38,941 nt of DNA from UBA1231 sp045123185. Lineage in GTDB: Bacteria > Bacillota_I > Bacilli_A > ML615J-28 > CAG-313. Location of the stretch: contig JBGVIL010000145.1 in the NCBI GenBank assembly GCA_045123185.1, positions 1 to 38,941 on the forward strand. Reading direction: 5' to 3'. Positions 17,913-26,012 of this stretch are shown here, one piece after another. Within the stretch, counting starts at the first letter, position 1. The number at the start of each line of letters is the position of its first letter. The position numbers and the translations under genes were made by a program. Below the pieces are notes generated by a model. The model was given only the letters and a program-made list of their open reading frames with translations, had not been told where the DNA came from and ran no database searches.

Positions 17913-19385
17913 TTATTCCTCCATTATATTTTTTATTACTTTATCGATTTCAAAGTATAAGCTATTTAAATCATTATTATTTTTTATAACATATGGTTCA
18001 AAGATTCTGTCTTTTGCAAGTTCAACTAATTCATTAATGCTCATACGAATAGAACTTGCTTTTAATGCAGCTTCTTCTGAAACATTATCACGCTTCATAA
18101 TTCTTTGAATTTGAATGTCTTTATCAACATCAACAATTACCAAATCTGTACATAACGCATCAAAACCACTTTCTAATAATAGTGGTGCAGACACAAACAT
18201 AAGCTTAGGTTTGGTATTATCTATTATATCAAATTTTTCTAATTTAATTTCATTTATTATAATTTTTTTAATTATTGGATAAACAATATGTTCTAATGTT
18301 TTTCTTTTTTCACTATTGTTAAAAATTATTTCCCTTAGTTTTCGTTTGTCTATTAAATTATTTACAACTGCTGTTGGAAAATATTTTTGAATCTTTGTTA
18401 ATAATTCAGGATAATATTTATTATTAGAATTTAAAATATCTCGGTTGATTTCATCTGCATCAATCACCTTAATATTTTGTTTTCTTAAATAATTAGTGAT
18501 TTCTGTTTTACCGCTTGCGATTACACCTGTTAGTCCAATTATTTTAATATTATCTTTAAAAGTTTGACAAACTGAACAATAATACGTTCCACGACCAGCA
18601 ACTCTTGTTTTAATAATTGGAGTACCGCACACTGCGCATGGTTCTTTTTCTTTTGAATGAACTAGTAATGATTGTTGAAAACGACCTGTTACACCTAAAC
18701 TACTAGTGTAAGATCGAATTGTTGTGCCACCTTGATGAATTGCTGCTTCTAAAACATATTCCGCTGCATCTACAATGTTTTTAACATCTCTAATTGTTAG
18801 AGTATTACATTTTGTTTCGGGATGAAACTTTGTCAAGAAACATATTTCATCAGCATAAATATTACCAATACCTGCCATAATTGTTTGATCAAGTAAAGCA
18901 GCTTTTAAAGCTCCTTTATATTTGGTAATTTTTTCACAAACTTGATAAAAATCGGTAATATGGTTTGCGTCTTCACCTAATTTTTTTAGTGCTGGATACT
19001 TAGCAATTTCATTCATATCAGTAGTATTAAGTAATATAAATTTACCAAATTTACGAGTATCATGATATCTTAATACTTCGTCAGTGTTTAAAATTAGTTC
19101 AACATGTTCATGTGGACTTAAAATTTCACTTGGATGTTTAAAATAAAATTTACCTTCCATTCTCAAATGAACTATTAAAGATTTAGTATCTAAAATAAAT
19201 ATTAAATATTTACCCATTCGATTAATTTCTCTAAATGTTTCATTTAATAAACTTTCACAAAATTGAGTTTTATTAACATTTTCTAAAACACCTTCATAGT
19301 AAACATTAACCCGAGTAATTCTTTTTCCAATTAGATTCCCTATTAATATTCTTCTAACGGTTTCAACTTCTGGTAGTTCTGGCAT
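17913..19385 (-). CDS. Fusion: formamidopyrimidine-DNA glycosylase (MutM) + dephospho-CoA kinase (CoaE)
   Basis: Residues 1-277 are a complete MutM/Fpg, which excises 8-oxoguanine: P2 and E3 (MPELPEVETVRR), catalytic lysine in RMGKYL, IGNIYADE of the helix-two-turn-helix, and the zinc finger C250, C253, C270, C273. Residues 281-490 are a complete CoaE, the last enzyme of coenzyme A synthesis: P-loop GVIASGKT (287-294), VIDADEINRD after it, and LEHIVYPIIKK. The joint is only a few residues after the last zinc cysteine, as if the mutM stop was lost. In Bacillus the two are close neighbours. The frame is open throughout. It heads the dnaB-dnaI operon, with its own promoter and an RBS AGAGGTGA before ATG. 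Confidence 0.93.
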   Translation of the reverse strand: MPELPEVETVRRILIGNLIGKRITRVNVYYEGVLENVNKTQFCESLLNETFREINRMGKYLIFILDTKSLIVHLRMEGKFYFKHPSEILSPHEHVELILNTDEVLRYHDTRKFGKFILLNTTDMNEIAKYPALKKLGEDANHITDFYQVCEKITKYKGALKAALLDQTIMAGIGNIYADEICFLTKFHPETKCNTLTIRDVKNIVDAAEYVLEAAIHQGGTTIRSYTSSLGVTGRFQQSLLVHSKEKEPCAVCGTPIIKTRVAGRGTYYCSVCQTFKDNIKIIGLTGVIASGKTEITNYLRKQNIKVIDADEINRDILNSNNKYYPELLTKIQKYFPTAVVNNLIDKRKLREIIFNNSEKRKTLEHIVYPIIKKIIINEIKLEKFDIIDNTKPKLMFVSAPLLLESGFDALCTDLVIVDVDKDIQIQRIMKRDNVSEEAALKASSIRMSINELVELAKDRIFEPYVIKNNNDLNSLYFEIDKVIKNIMEE

Positions 19386-19403
19386 GAAATCACCTCTTTT
19401 TGT

Positions 19404-19432
19404 ATTATATCATATTTTAATAATTTTGTATA
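19404..19432 (-). promoter_or_regulatory. Promoter of the mutM-coaE/dnaB/dnaI operon
   Basis: On the minus strand, -35 TATACA (19427-19432), 17 bases, extended -10 TGATATAAT (TATAAT at 19404-19409). Confidence 0.8.
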
Positions 19433-19443
19433 GTTTTATCTAA

Positions 19444-19477
19444 AAATAAAAAATGATGTAAATAAATTTACATCATT
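19444..19477 (-). terminator. Terminator of the yqeG-to-DUF1295 operon
   Basis: A stem of about 10-12 bp (19452-19463 with 19466-19477) followed on the minus strand by TTTTTTATTTTT. It overlaps the stop codon of the DUF1295 gene. Confidence 0.85.
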
Positions 19478-20357
19478 ATTTTGTATTTTTCTTAAAGGGC
19501 AACAATACATTAGTTTTCTCTGCGTATTCTTTATATGCAGGATATTTCTTTAACAATCTTTTTTCCATTAATGGAATACTAATAAAACTAAACATTAAAA
19601 GATTAACAATTGGACCTAATACTAAAACCCAATAGTTTTCTCTAATCGATAACATAAGTAAGAATATTCCAAACCAAAAGATTATTTCACCAAAATAGTT
19701 TGGATGACGACTTACTTTCCATAATCCTTTATTAAGAAGTTGATTTGGATATTTCTTACGGTAATATCCTGATTGAATATCTGCGATTAATTCAAATAAA
19801 ATACCAACAATTGATATTACGATTGCAAGAATCGATGAAACATTAAAATTATTGGTTACAAGGTTATTATTAACTGCTTCAAAATATGCAGCTACTGGTA
19901 ACATTAATAAATATACAACTAATGTTGGTACTAAGTGGATACCACCTAAATTAATTAACGGCCAAAGTTTAGGATGTTTTTCTTTAAAATGAGTATAACG
20001 CCAATCCTGATGAGTTAAATCTTTAAATCTAATTAAACAGTTTAAGGTTAAACGCATTCCCCATAGTTCAATTAACGCTATCATTATATAAGATGTCCAA
20101 TGAAATGAAGATCCATCAAGTGCTAAAATAATAACCATTACTTGTGGTAAAACACTCCAATACGGATCATAAATTGATGCGTTATCAAAAAACCATGAAA
20201 ACATAAAAATCACAACTGTTGTCACAACATCCATTATTAAGAATCTTAATAATAAATTCATATCTTGTAATAAATTAAATATATAAAGTCCAACTACGAA
20301 AGAAAACGCATATACTAAAAGTAAAATAGTGTAACTTATGAATTTATTTTTTAACAT
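19476..20357 (-). CDS. DUF1295-type integral membrane protein
   Basis: About 293 residues with six to eight hydrophobic segments. The C-terminal part has the signature of DUF1295/steroid-reductase and isoprenylcysteine-methyltransferase-like membrane enzymes: SRHPNYFGEIIFWFG, then MEKRLLKKYPAYKEY. Members are thought to be reductases or methyltransferases on lipid-like substrates; the substrate is unknown. The ATG shares its A with the TAA of rsfS, and AAGGAG lies 11 bases upstream; a GTG four codons earlier would overlap that RBS. It is the last gene of the operon. Confidence 0.85.
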   Translation of the reverse strand: MLKNKFISYTILLLVYAFSFVVGLYIFNLLQDMNLLLRFLIMDVVTTVVIFMFSWFFDNASIYDPYWSVLPQVMVIILALDGSSFHWTSYIMIALIELWGMRLTLNCLIRFKDLTHQDWRYTHFKEKHPKLWPLINLGGIHLVPTLVVYLLMLPVAAYFEAVNNNLVTNNFNVSSILAIVISIVGILFELIADIQSGYYRKKYPNQLLNKGLWKVSRHPNYFGEIIFWFGIFLLMLSIRENYWVLVLGPIVNLLMFSFISIPLMEKRLLKKYPAYKEYAEKTNVLLPFKKNTK

Positions 20358-20701
20358 TATTCTAAGCACTCCTTATCTAAATGATAATATAAACCATCTA
20401 GATTATATCTTTCTCGATCTTCACCAACAAAGATGTGAACAATAACACTATTTAAATCAACAAAAAACCATTTACTATCATTAGACATTGAGTAACCTTT
20501 AACAAGTATACCATGTTTTTCTGCTTCATCTCTTAAGTAACCAACTGCACTCATACCTTGTCTTGATGACGATGCAGTACAAACAACACTATAGTCAAAA
20601 AATGGTGTAACACTAGATACATCATAAATAATAACATTTGATAGTACAGCACGATTAATTGATTCAATTGTAAGGTCTAATACTTGATTTTTAAATTTCA
20701 T
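20357..20701 (-). CDS. rsfS: Ribosomal silencing factor RsfS
   Basis: A 114-residue protein that binds L14 of the large subunit and blocks subunit joining in starvation. Family segments: DVSSVTPFFDYSVVCTASS, QGMSAVGYLRDEAEKHG and WFFVDLNSVIVHIF. Length is typical. It overlaps yqeK by 11 bases, the standard Firmicutes order. Confidence 0.94.
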   Translation of the reverse strand: MKFKNQVLDLTIESINRAVLSNVIIYDVSSVTPFFDYSVVCTASSSRQGMSAVGYLRDEAEKHGILVKGYSMSNDSKWFFVDLNSVIVHIFVGEDRERYNLDGLYYHLDKECLE

Positions 20702-21284
20702 TTTCTAACACCTTCTTTTTATAATATTCATAGGCTTTTATTGTGTTTTCTTCAACTAATTCGTTTTTATTTTGAAGCATTTCAATAATACTTTCTAATA
20801 TTTTATATAAGCCATTATCAAAATCTTCTAATACTAGATTTCTAAAATATTCTGCGTCTTTATAAGTTCTTCCTCGTTCAACAACATCTGCAACATATAT
20901 TACTTCCATAAACTTAGTCATATTAGCTTTTCCTGTTGTATGGTAATAAATCGCATTAAATATTTCATCACTTATATTATATAATTCACGTGCAAGATGT
21001 GCGCCTAGAACAGCATGAATAACATTAGGGTAATTCATATAGTGTTCTATTACTTCTTTAGTTTCATACTTTTCCAACATCTTGACTGAAGTATCAAAAT
21101 CATATATTTTTGCGATATCATGTAAAAGTCCTGTGATTCTTAATAATTCATTATCAAGACCAAAGTTAAATAAATTATTAAGTTCAACTGAAAACTCACC
21201 AACACCAATTGAATGAAGAAATCTTTTTTGATTGTTTTTAAAGTGAACATTAAGTTCTTCTTTTAAATTAAGATAATTCATCAT
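20691..21284 (-). CDS. yqeK: HD-domain hydrolase YqeK (predicted Ap4A hydrolase)
   Basis: An HD-superfamily metal-dependent phosphohydrolase; family members cleave diadenosine tetraphosphate. HSIGVGEFSVEL and LLHDIAKIYDF supply the first His and the HD pair, and HAVLGAHLA and IYYHTTGKANM give later metal-site residues. ATG choices at 21284 and 21281 are both inside the end of yqeH; a TTG two codons further upstream is less likely. RBS is weak, so coupling to yqeH is probable. Confidence 0.9.
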   Translation of the reverse strand: MMNYLNLKEELNVHFKNNQKRFLHSIGVGEFSVELNNLFNFGLDNELLRITGLLHDIAKIYDFDTSVKMLEKYETKEVIEHYMNYPNVIHAVLGAHLARELYNISDEIFNAIYYHTTGKANMTKFMEVIYVADVVERGRTYKDAEYFRNLVLEDFDNGLYKILESIIEMLQNKNELVEENTIKAYEYYKKKVLENEI

Positions 21285-22422
21285 AATCAACCGTTACTTT
21301 TACCATTTTTAATGCATTAACATTAATCTTACATTTTCCAACAATATGTAAGAATCCAATACCTGATAGCCAAATATTGACTTGTTCATTTGATTCAAGT
21401 TCATAGTTAATACTATCACCATACATATTTTTTTCACTTTCATTAAATGGTGGGACAAGTTTATTAAATACTAAATTATTAAATGCTTTTTCTTTATTTT
21501 CGGTCTTAGTTCGATGTATTTCTAATTTATCACTAACATAACAAGAAACAGATGCTTTTTCAGTTTGAATATCAATACTAGCAAGTCCACCTAAGAATAA
21601 AGTTTGTTGATCTTTTAATTGATATGTTTTAACTCTAATAAAGTTTTTTGGCACTAATACTTTTAAAGTTTCTAGTGGTGCACATGATAAAACACTTTCT
21701 TCATTTAAATATCCTGGTGTATCAATTAAATAACATTCTTCTTTTAAACGGTTTTTACCAACACCAATCTTAATTAAATTTGATGTAGTATTTGCCTGCA
21801 TTGAAGTAGTTATTAAATCAACAGTTTCAGCATATTTCTTTAAAACTAAATTAACAAATGTTGATTTACCAACCGAAGTCGCACCAATAATATAAATTAA
21901 ATTATTAGGATATTTTTTATTTAAGCTAGTAAACATTCTGTCCATTATTAAATCAACATTTTTCTCTTTTAAAGAAGAAATAAAGAAAATATTGTGAACA
22001 TCTAAATTGTATTCTAACGCATTCTTTTGAATCTTTTCTTTTAACTTATTAAGCTTTAAATCTTTAGGATATAAATCACTTTTATTAACTAAAATCCATA
22101 CGGGATTATTACCAATTAAAGTATCAAGTTTTGGTATAAAACTAGTATAAATGTCCATCGCATCAATCATTAATAAAACAAGTGCTTTTTCATTTTTAAT
22201 ATTTTGTAATAAATTAAAGTAAGTATTATGACGTTCTTTAATTAAATCAGGATTAGTCATTAAAGTAAGATTATCTAAACTATAATCTAAATTATAATGT
22301 CTAATAGCATGACATCTTTTACAATATGCGCCTTTATTAATTTCAACACTTACCGGAATGTATCCTGGTTTATTCGGATCTGTTGTTTGAAGTGTTGTTC
22401 CACAACCAATACATTTACTCAT
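21268..22422 (-). CDS. yqeH: Ribosome-assembly GTPase YqeH, circularly permuted
   Basis: A 384-residue GTPase needed for 30S assembly in Bacillus. The N-terminal zinc finger uses C4, C7, C34 and C37. GTPase motifs are permuted: NKSD (G4, 113-116) comes before P-loop GATSVGKS (180-187), and DTPGY (G3) follows near 236. The C-terminal domain is typical. It overlaps yqeG by 8 bases. Confidence 0.95.
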   Translation of the reverse strand: MSKCIGCGTTLQTTDPNKPGYIPVSVEINKGAYCKRCHAIRHYNLDYSLDNLTLMTNPDLIKERHNTYFNLLQNIKNEKALVLLMIDAMDIYTSFIPKLDTLIGNNPVWILVNKSDLYPKDLKLNKLKEKIQKNALEYNLDVHNIFFISSLKEKNVDLIMDRMFTSLNKKYPNNLIYIIGATSVGKSTFVNLVLKKYAETVDLITTSMQANTTSNLIKIGVGKNRLKEECYLIDTPGYLNEESVLSCAPLETLKVLVPKNFIRVKTYQLKDQQTLFLGGLASIDIQTEKASVSCYVSDKLEIHRTKTENKEKAFNNLVFNKLVPPFNESEKNMYGDSINYELESNEQVNIWLSGIGFLHIVGKCKINVNALKMVKVTVDYDELS

Positions 22423-22945
22423 ATATTTCTTCTATCTTTCTATAAATTTCACTATTTGTCTTCTTGATATTTTTAAGAATCTTTTTTTCTCTTAAGCGAT
22501 TAATTTTTGTATACCATTTTTGTGTTTTCTTATCAATTGTTTTTACTAAGACACTATATAATCCTAGTCTATTAAATCCTAAAATATCTGTAACTAATTG
22601 ATCACCTAATGCGATAATCAATTCTTTTGATAAATCATTGTCTATTAAAAACTTGTCTAATCTTTTTGGATTTGGCTTTTTCGCATTCGATAAAAATCCA
22701 TCTATGTTTAATAATTTACTAAAGTGTTCAATACGTTCTTTTTTATTATTTGAAATAAGATAAACTTTAAACCCTATTGTTTTAATAACATTGATTTGTT
22801 CAATTAATTCTTTACTTGGCATAGCCATGGTATATGGCGCTAGCGTATTATCTAAATCACTTATAATAATTCGATATCCACTTTCATATAATTTATTAAA
22901 GTCAAGATCGTTAAATTTATTAACAACACATTTTGGTGTATACAT
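22415..22945 (-). CDS. yqeG: HAD phosphatase YqeG
   Basis: A small HAD-IIIA phosphatase. SDLDNTLAPY holds the nucleophile and acid/base aspartates; SNNKKERI is motif II; KPNPKRLD has the motif III lysine; and ALGDQLVTDI is motif IV. The start is set at MYTPKCVV, since AGAGGTGA lies about 6 bases before its ATG, whereas the upstream GTG would overlap that RBS. First gene of the yqeG-yqeH-yqeK-rsfS operon. Confidence 0.92.
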   Translation of the reverse strand: MYTPKCVVNKFNDLDFNKLYESGYRIIISDLDNTLAPYTMAMPSKELIEQINVIKTIGFKVYLISNNKKERIEHFSKLLNIDGFLSNAKKPNPKRLDKFLIDNDLSKELIIALGDQLVTDILGFNRLGLYSVLVKTIDKKTQKWYTKINRLREKKILKNIKKTNSEIYRKIEEIYE

Positions 22946-22967
22946 CTTAATCACCTCTTATCAATAT

Positions 22968-22996
22968 ATTATACTAAAATTTAACGATTTTGTCTA
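22968..22996 (-). promoter_or_regulatory. Promoter of the yqeG operon
   Basis: On the minus strand, -35 TAGACA (22991-22996), 17 bases, -10 TATAAT (22968-22973). It lies in the short gap shared with the divergent sigma-factor gene, whose own promoter is not clear (TATACT at 22970-22975 on the plus strand is the best -10). Confidence 0.85.
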
Positions 22997-23016
22997 TTAA
23001 TACAAGGAGATTTTAA

Positions 23017-23694
23017 ATGATATCTTTATTTAGTTTATTATTACTACCGTTAGTTGGTGCGATAAATTCAGGAAGTTTTCCCGAAGTTTTATCACCAGAA
23101 AAAGAATTAGAATTAATTAACATGACAAAATTAGGCGATTTAAACGCCCGTAATGAACTTATTGAACATAACCTTAGATTAGTTGCGCACATCGTCAAAA
23201 AGTTTGAAAATACGAAAGAAGATAAAGATGACTTATTATCAATCGGTGCGTTTGGCCTTATTAAAGCAGTTGATTCATACAAATTAGAATCAGGTGTTAA
23301 ACTTGCAACATACGCATCACGTTGTATTGAAAACGAAATACTAATGCATTTAAGAAGTAATAAAAAAAGAAAAGACGTTACCTCGTTATACACACCAATT
23401 GGTGAAGATAAAGAAGGTAACGAAATTAGACTATGTGATATTATCGAAGACCCTTCTCCTTTACTTAGTACTAAACTAATCAAGGAAGAATATGAAACAA
23501 AGCTAAAAAAAGCCCTCAATGTTTTAGATGAAAGAGAGCTTGATATCATATCTAGAAGATTTGGTTTAAATGAGACATTTATTGAAACGCAAAAAGAAAT
23601 CGCAAAATCTTTAAAAATAAGTCGAAGTTATGTATCCAGAATTGAAAAACGTGCACTAACTAAAATATACTTATATATGAAAGAAAATGATTAA
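23017..23694 (+). CDS. sigK: SigK-like sporulation-type sigma factor with hydrophobic pro-sequence
   Basis: A 225-residue sigma-70-family factor. Region 2 is extremely close to Bacillus SigK: ARNELIEHNLRLVAHIVKKF, DLLSIGAFGLIKAVDSY and KLATYASRCIENEILMHLR. Region 4 has QKEIAKSLKISRSYVSRIEKRAL. In Bacillus SigK is made as a pro-protein whose N-terminal 20 residues are removed by SpoIVFB in the mother cell; here too the first 16 residues are hydrophobic (MISLFSLLLLPLVGAI), just before FPEVLSPEKE, which matches the Bacillus FPQPLSSSEE region. AAGGAG lies 7 bases before ATG. It is the only large plus-strand gene. Its stop overlaps that of the convergent gene (TTAA). A non-sporulation role is possible. 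Confidence 0.9.
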   Translation: MISLFSLLLLPLVGAINSGSFPEVLSPEKELELINMTKLGDLNARNELIEHNLRLVAHIVKKFENTKEDKDDLLSIGAFGLIKAVDSYKLESGVKLATYASRCIENEILMHLRSNKKRKDVTSLYTPIGEDKEGNEIRLCDIIEDPSPLLSTKLIKEEYETKLKKALNVLDERELDIISRRFGLNETFIETQKEIAKSLKISRSYVSRIEKRALTKIYLYMKEND

Positions 23695-25610
23695 TGTAAT
23701 TTGGTTTTGTTTTTATTAATTATTAGTTTTGTCATAAAAACTAATACCGATACCATTAAGATACCAAACGCAACATATAGTATCGTTTTATAATTATCAG
23801 TATAACATTCTGTATCTAAACCACAACCAATTAAATTATTTTTAATAATTTCAAAATTAACTGTTTTCGTAGTTTGATTACCACTTGAATCAACTGCTGT
23901 TATTACTAATGTATGTTTACCAATTAAATTAATCGGCGTATTTTGATAAATTTCGCCATCTAAAAACACTTCAACATTTACATTATTTTTAAAATTATCA
24001 ATAACTTCATATTCAACAGTTGAAATATTTAAATACTTTTTATTTTCTTCAATGTTTTTAATAACAACATTTGGTGAAGTAGTATCAATTAGTTCTGTTT
24101 CTATAATTACTAGATTACTTTCATTTAACGCTTGGTCGATTACTTTTACTAATAGCTTTAGTCTTTTACTTTGAAATAACAAATCATTAAATTCTTCTTT
24201 CGAAATGTTATTATCTTCATACATATATTCATATTTGGTTTCTAGTGGTAATGTAAAGTTATCACTAGTTTTTATTACGTCAATAACCATTGATTCAATA
24301 TCTGTAAACTCAGTATCATTAATAATTAAGTCACTACTTTTTTCAAGTTTAGGTGGCGTAGTATCAATTAGTTTAATATTAACATCTACTTTTGAACTTT
24401 GATTATTAAAACAATCTTTTGAATAAATCACTACATTAATATTATAACTAGTTAATAATTCTTCTTTTACATCAATAACTTCTAAGTCATTGATTAAGTA
24501 ATAAATTAGAGGATTAGCATCGTAAACATCATAAACCTCAATATAATTAAGTAGATCAAAAGAGTCTATTTCAACATCTTTTATTTTAATTATTTTATCA
24601 ACCAATATATTTGGTGGTGTTGTGTCATTAATTTTAATTATTTGATGAAATTCATCACTTTCATTTTTGCTAGAGTCAACTGATATTACTTTTATTGTGC
24701 CTACTATATTTGTTTTTAAATATTCAAGAAAAGTTTCTTTTGATGGTAAAACATCACCATTTTGTTGATAATAACAAACTTTGATTTGAGGATTGATATC
24801 ATAATTATCAGAAACACTATAATTATCAAGACAATCAATAGATAAATCAATATCATTAATAACAACTTCTTTTTGACCAGTAATTATTGGTTTTTCTAAA
24901 TCCAAGATATTGATTGCTTTTGTCAAAATAACACACGAAGAATTAGTAAAATCATAGACATATACGGTCACAACTTGCGGTCCAATTTTATTTACATCGA
25001 TTTTATCTGTTATTATTTTAATCATGTATTCATTTTCTTTTCGGTTGGAAATATTAATATCATAGGAAAAATTCGGTAAATCATTTCCTAATTCTACCTC
25101 ATATTTTTCCACTATCCACTCTACTTTTATCCCCTCACTAGTTATCAAATTAACAGGAATTGTTTGATATTTCTCGTTAAATAAGCCAATTTTTACGTTC
25201 TGTAAATAGTTTCTAACATCTTGACAATTGATCTTAGATCTAAGGGTTATTTGAACAATATTATTAAAAGTTGATGAATAATCATTAGTTTTTTTAAAGC
25301 CAACAAAACGAATAATATTGTCTTCAACTGTGTTTACATAAACCTCATCATCTTTAAAAAAGCTATTAATTAATAACTCACATGGAGTACTTCCTACAAC
25401 CTCAAAATAATCACCAAGTTCAATTACTAATTGAATGCTATAATATAATTCAACATTTTCAAAGTTAAAAGTTATCATAAATTCTTGGTCTTTTTCAACA
25501 CTTAAATCACTATAAATTACATGAATATTTCTCGTGTTTTCACCTTTTATATCTATTTGATTAAGATATAACATAAATATTATTCCAATTAATAATATAA
25601 TTTTTCTCAT
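23691..25610 (-). CDS. Secreted, C-terminally anchored protein with cohesin-like and DUF5011/Ig-like repeats
   Basis: About 639 residues. A signal peptide (MRKIILLIGIIFMLYL) is followed by a domain at about 25-150 that resembles cohesin/Ig-type sheets (SVEKDQEFMITFNF, FNNIVQITLRS). Then four bacterial Ig-like (DUF5011/HYR-type) units, each opening with a DLEKP, DTTPP or DTTSP motif: near 245, 335, 420 and 515. A single membrane segment (ILYVAFGILMVSVLVFM) with a short basic tail anchors it. It likely works as a surface stalk or adhesin. Start: AGGTGAT before ATG; the longer GTG start overlaps the RBS. It converges on sigK with overlapping stops and no terminator between them. Confidence 0.85.
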   Translation of the reverse strand: MRKIILLIGIIFMLYLNQIDIKGENTRNIHVIYSDLSVEKDQEFMITFNFENVELYYSIQLVIELGDYFEVVGSTPCELLINSFFKDDEVYVNTVEDNIIRFVGFKKTNDYSSTFNNIVQITLRSKINCQDVRNYLQNVKIGLFNEKYQTIPVNLITSEGIKVEWIVEKYEVELGNDLPNFSYDINISNRKENEYMIKIITDKIDVNKIGPQVVTVYVYDFTNSSCVILTKAINILDLEKPIITGQKEVVINDIDLSIDCLDNYSVSDNYDINPQIKVCYYQQNGDVLPSKETFLEYLKTNIVGTIKVISVDSSKNESDEFHQIIKINDTTPPNILVDKIIKIKDVEIDSFDLLNYIEVYDVYDANPLIYYLINDLEVIDVKEELLTSYNINVVIYSKDCFNNQSSKVDVNIKLIDTTPPKLEKSSDLIINDTEFTDIESMVIDVIKTSDNFTLPLETKYEYMYEDNNISKEEFNDLLFQSKRLKLLVKVIDQALNESNLVIIETELIDTTSPNVVIKNIEENKKYLNISTVEYEVIDNFKNNVNVEVFLDGEIYQNTPINLIGKHTLVITAVDSSGNQTTKTVNFEIIKNNLIGCGLDTECYTDNYKTILYVAFGILMVSVLVFMTKLIINKNKTKLH

Positions 25611-25626
25611 TAAAATCACCTAATTT

Positions 25627-25635
25627 ATTATAACA
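25627..25635 (-). promoter_or_regulatory. Extended -10 promoter of the Ig-like surface protein
   Basis: On the minus strand TGTTATAAT, a perfect TATAAT with the TGn extension, lies 17 bases before the ATG. No good -35 is seen; extended -10 promoters can do without one. The 5' leader would be very short. Confidence 0.55.
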
Positions 25636-25673
25636 AAGACTAATTGAAATATTCGCCGTTTTTTGTCTATAAC

Positions 25674-25707
25674 AAAAAAATACTCCCATAATTATATGGG
25701 AGTATTT
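25674..25707 (-). terminator. Terminator of the ABC exporter/Dabb operon
   Basis: A perfect 13-bp stem (25678-25690 with 25695-25707, 4-base loop) followed on the minus strand by a run of seven or more T. It starts 3 bases after the Dabb gene. Confidence 0.95.
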
Positions 25708-25709
25708 TA

Positions 25710-26003
25710 CTATTCTAGTTCATAATCAACTGCGATACTTGCAGATCTAATTTCATGCATTAGGGTTTTAACAACTTTACAGTGATATTCGTCTTTTTGA
25801 TATGTTTCTAAATCTTCTTTCGAATTTAAAATAACTTCTAAAATCAAGTCATAACTTCTTTCACTATGTAAGAAATCAACACCAACTTTTAAATCAACAA
25901 CAGTTGGAACATTACCTTTCATTGATTCTAAAGTTGTTTTTGCATGTGGAATTTGATTTTTATATTCATCTTTAATTTTAAAACATACTATATGTTTAAT
26001 CAT
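25710..26003 (-). CDS. Dabb-family (stress-responsive A/B barrel) protein
   Basis: A 97-residue ferredoxin-like barrel protein. Typical opening IKHIVCFKIKDE, then VPTVVDLKVGVDFLHSERSYDLIL and YQKDEYHCKVVKTLM. Dabb proteins form dimers; most have no known substrate in bacteria. It follows the ABC exporter genes by 9 bases and shares their terminator. Confidence 0.9.
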   Translation of the reverse strand: MIKHIVCFKIKDEYKNQIPHAKTTLESMKGNVPTVVDLKVGVDFLHSERSYDLILEVILNSKEDLETYQKDEYHCKVVKTLMHEIRSASIAVDYELE

Positions 26004-26012
26004 CTTAATCTC

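Noticed and set aside
23013..23549. 178-residue open frame on the minus strand opposite sigK
   Set aside because: It is the mirror of the sigK gene; its Ser/Leu-rich translation matches no family and it has no RBS, whereas sigK is clearly recognised.
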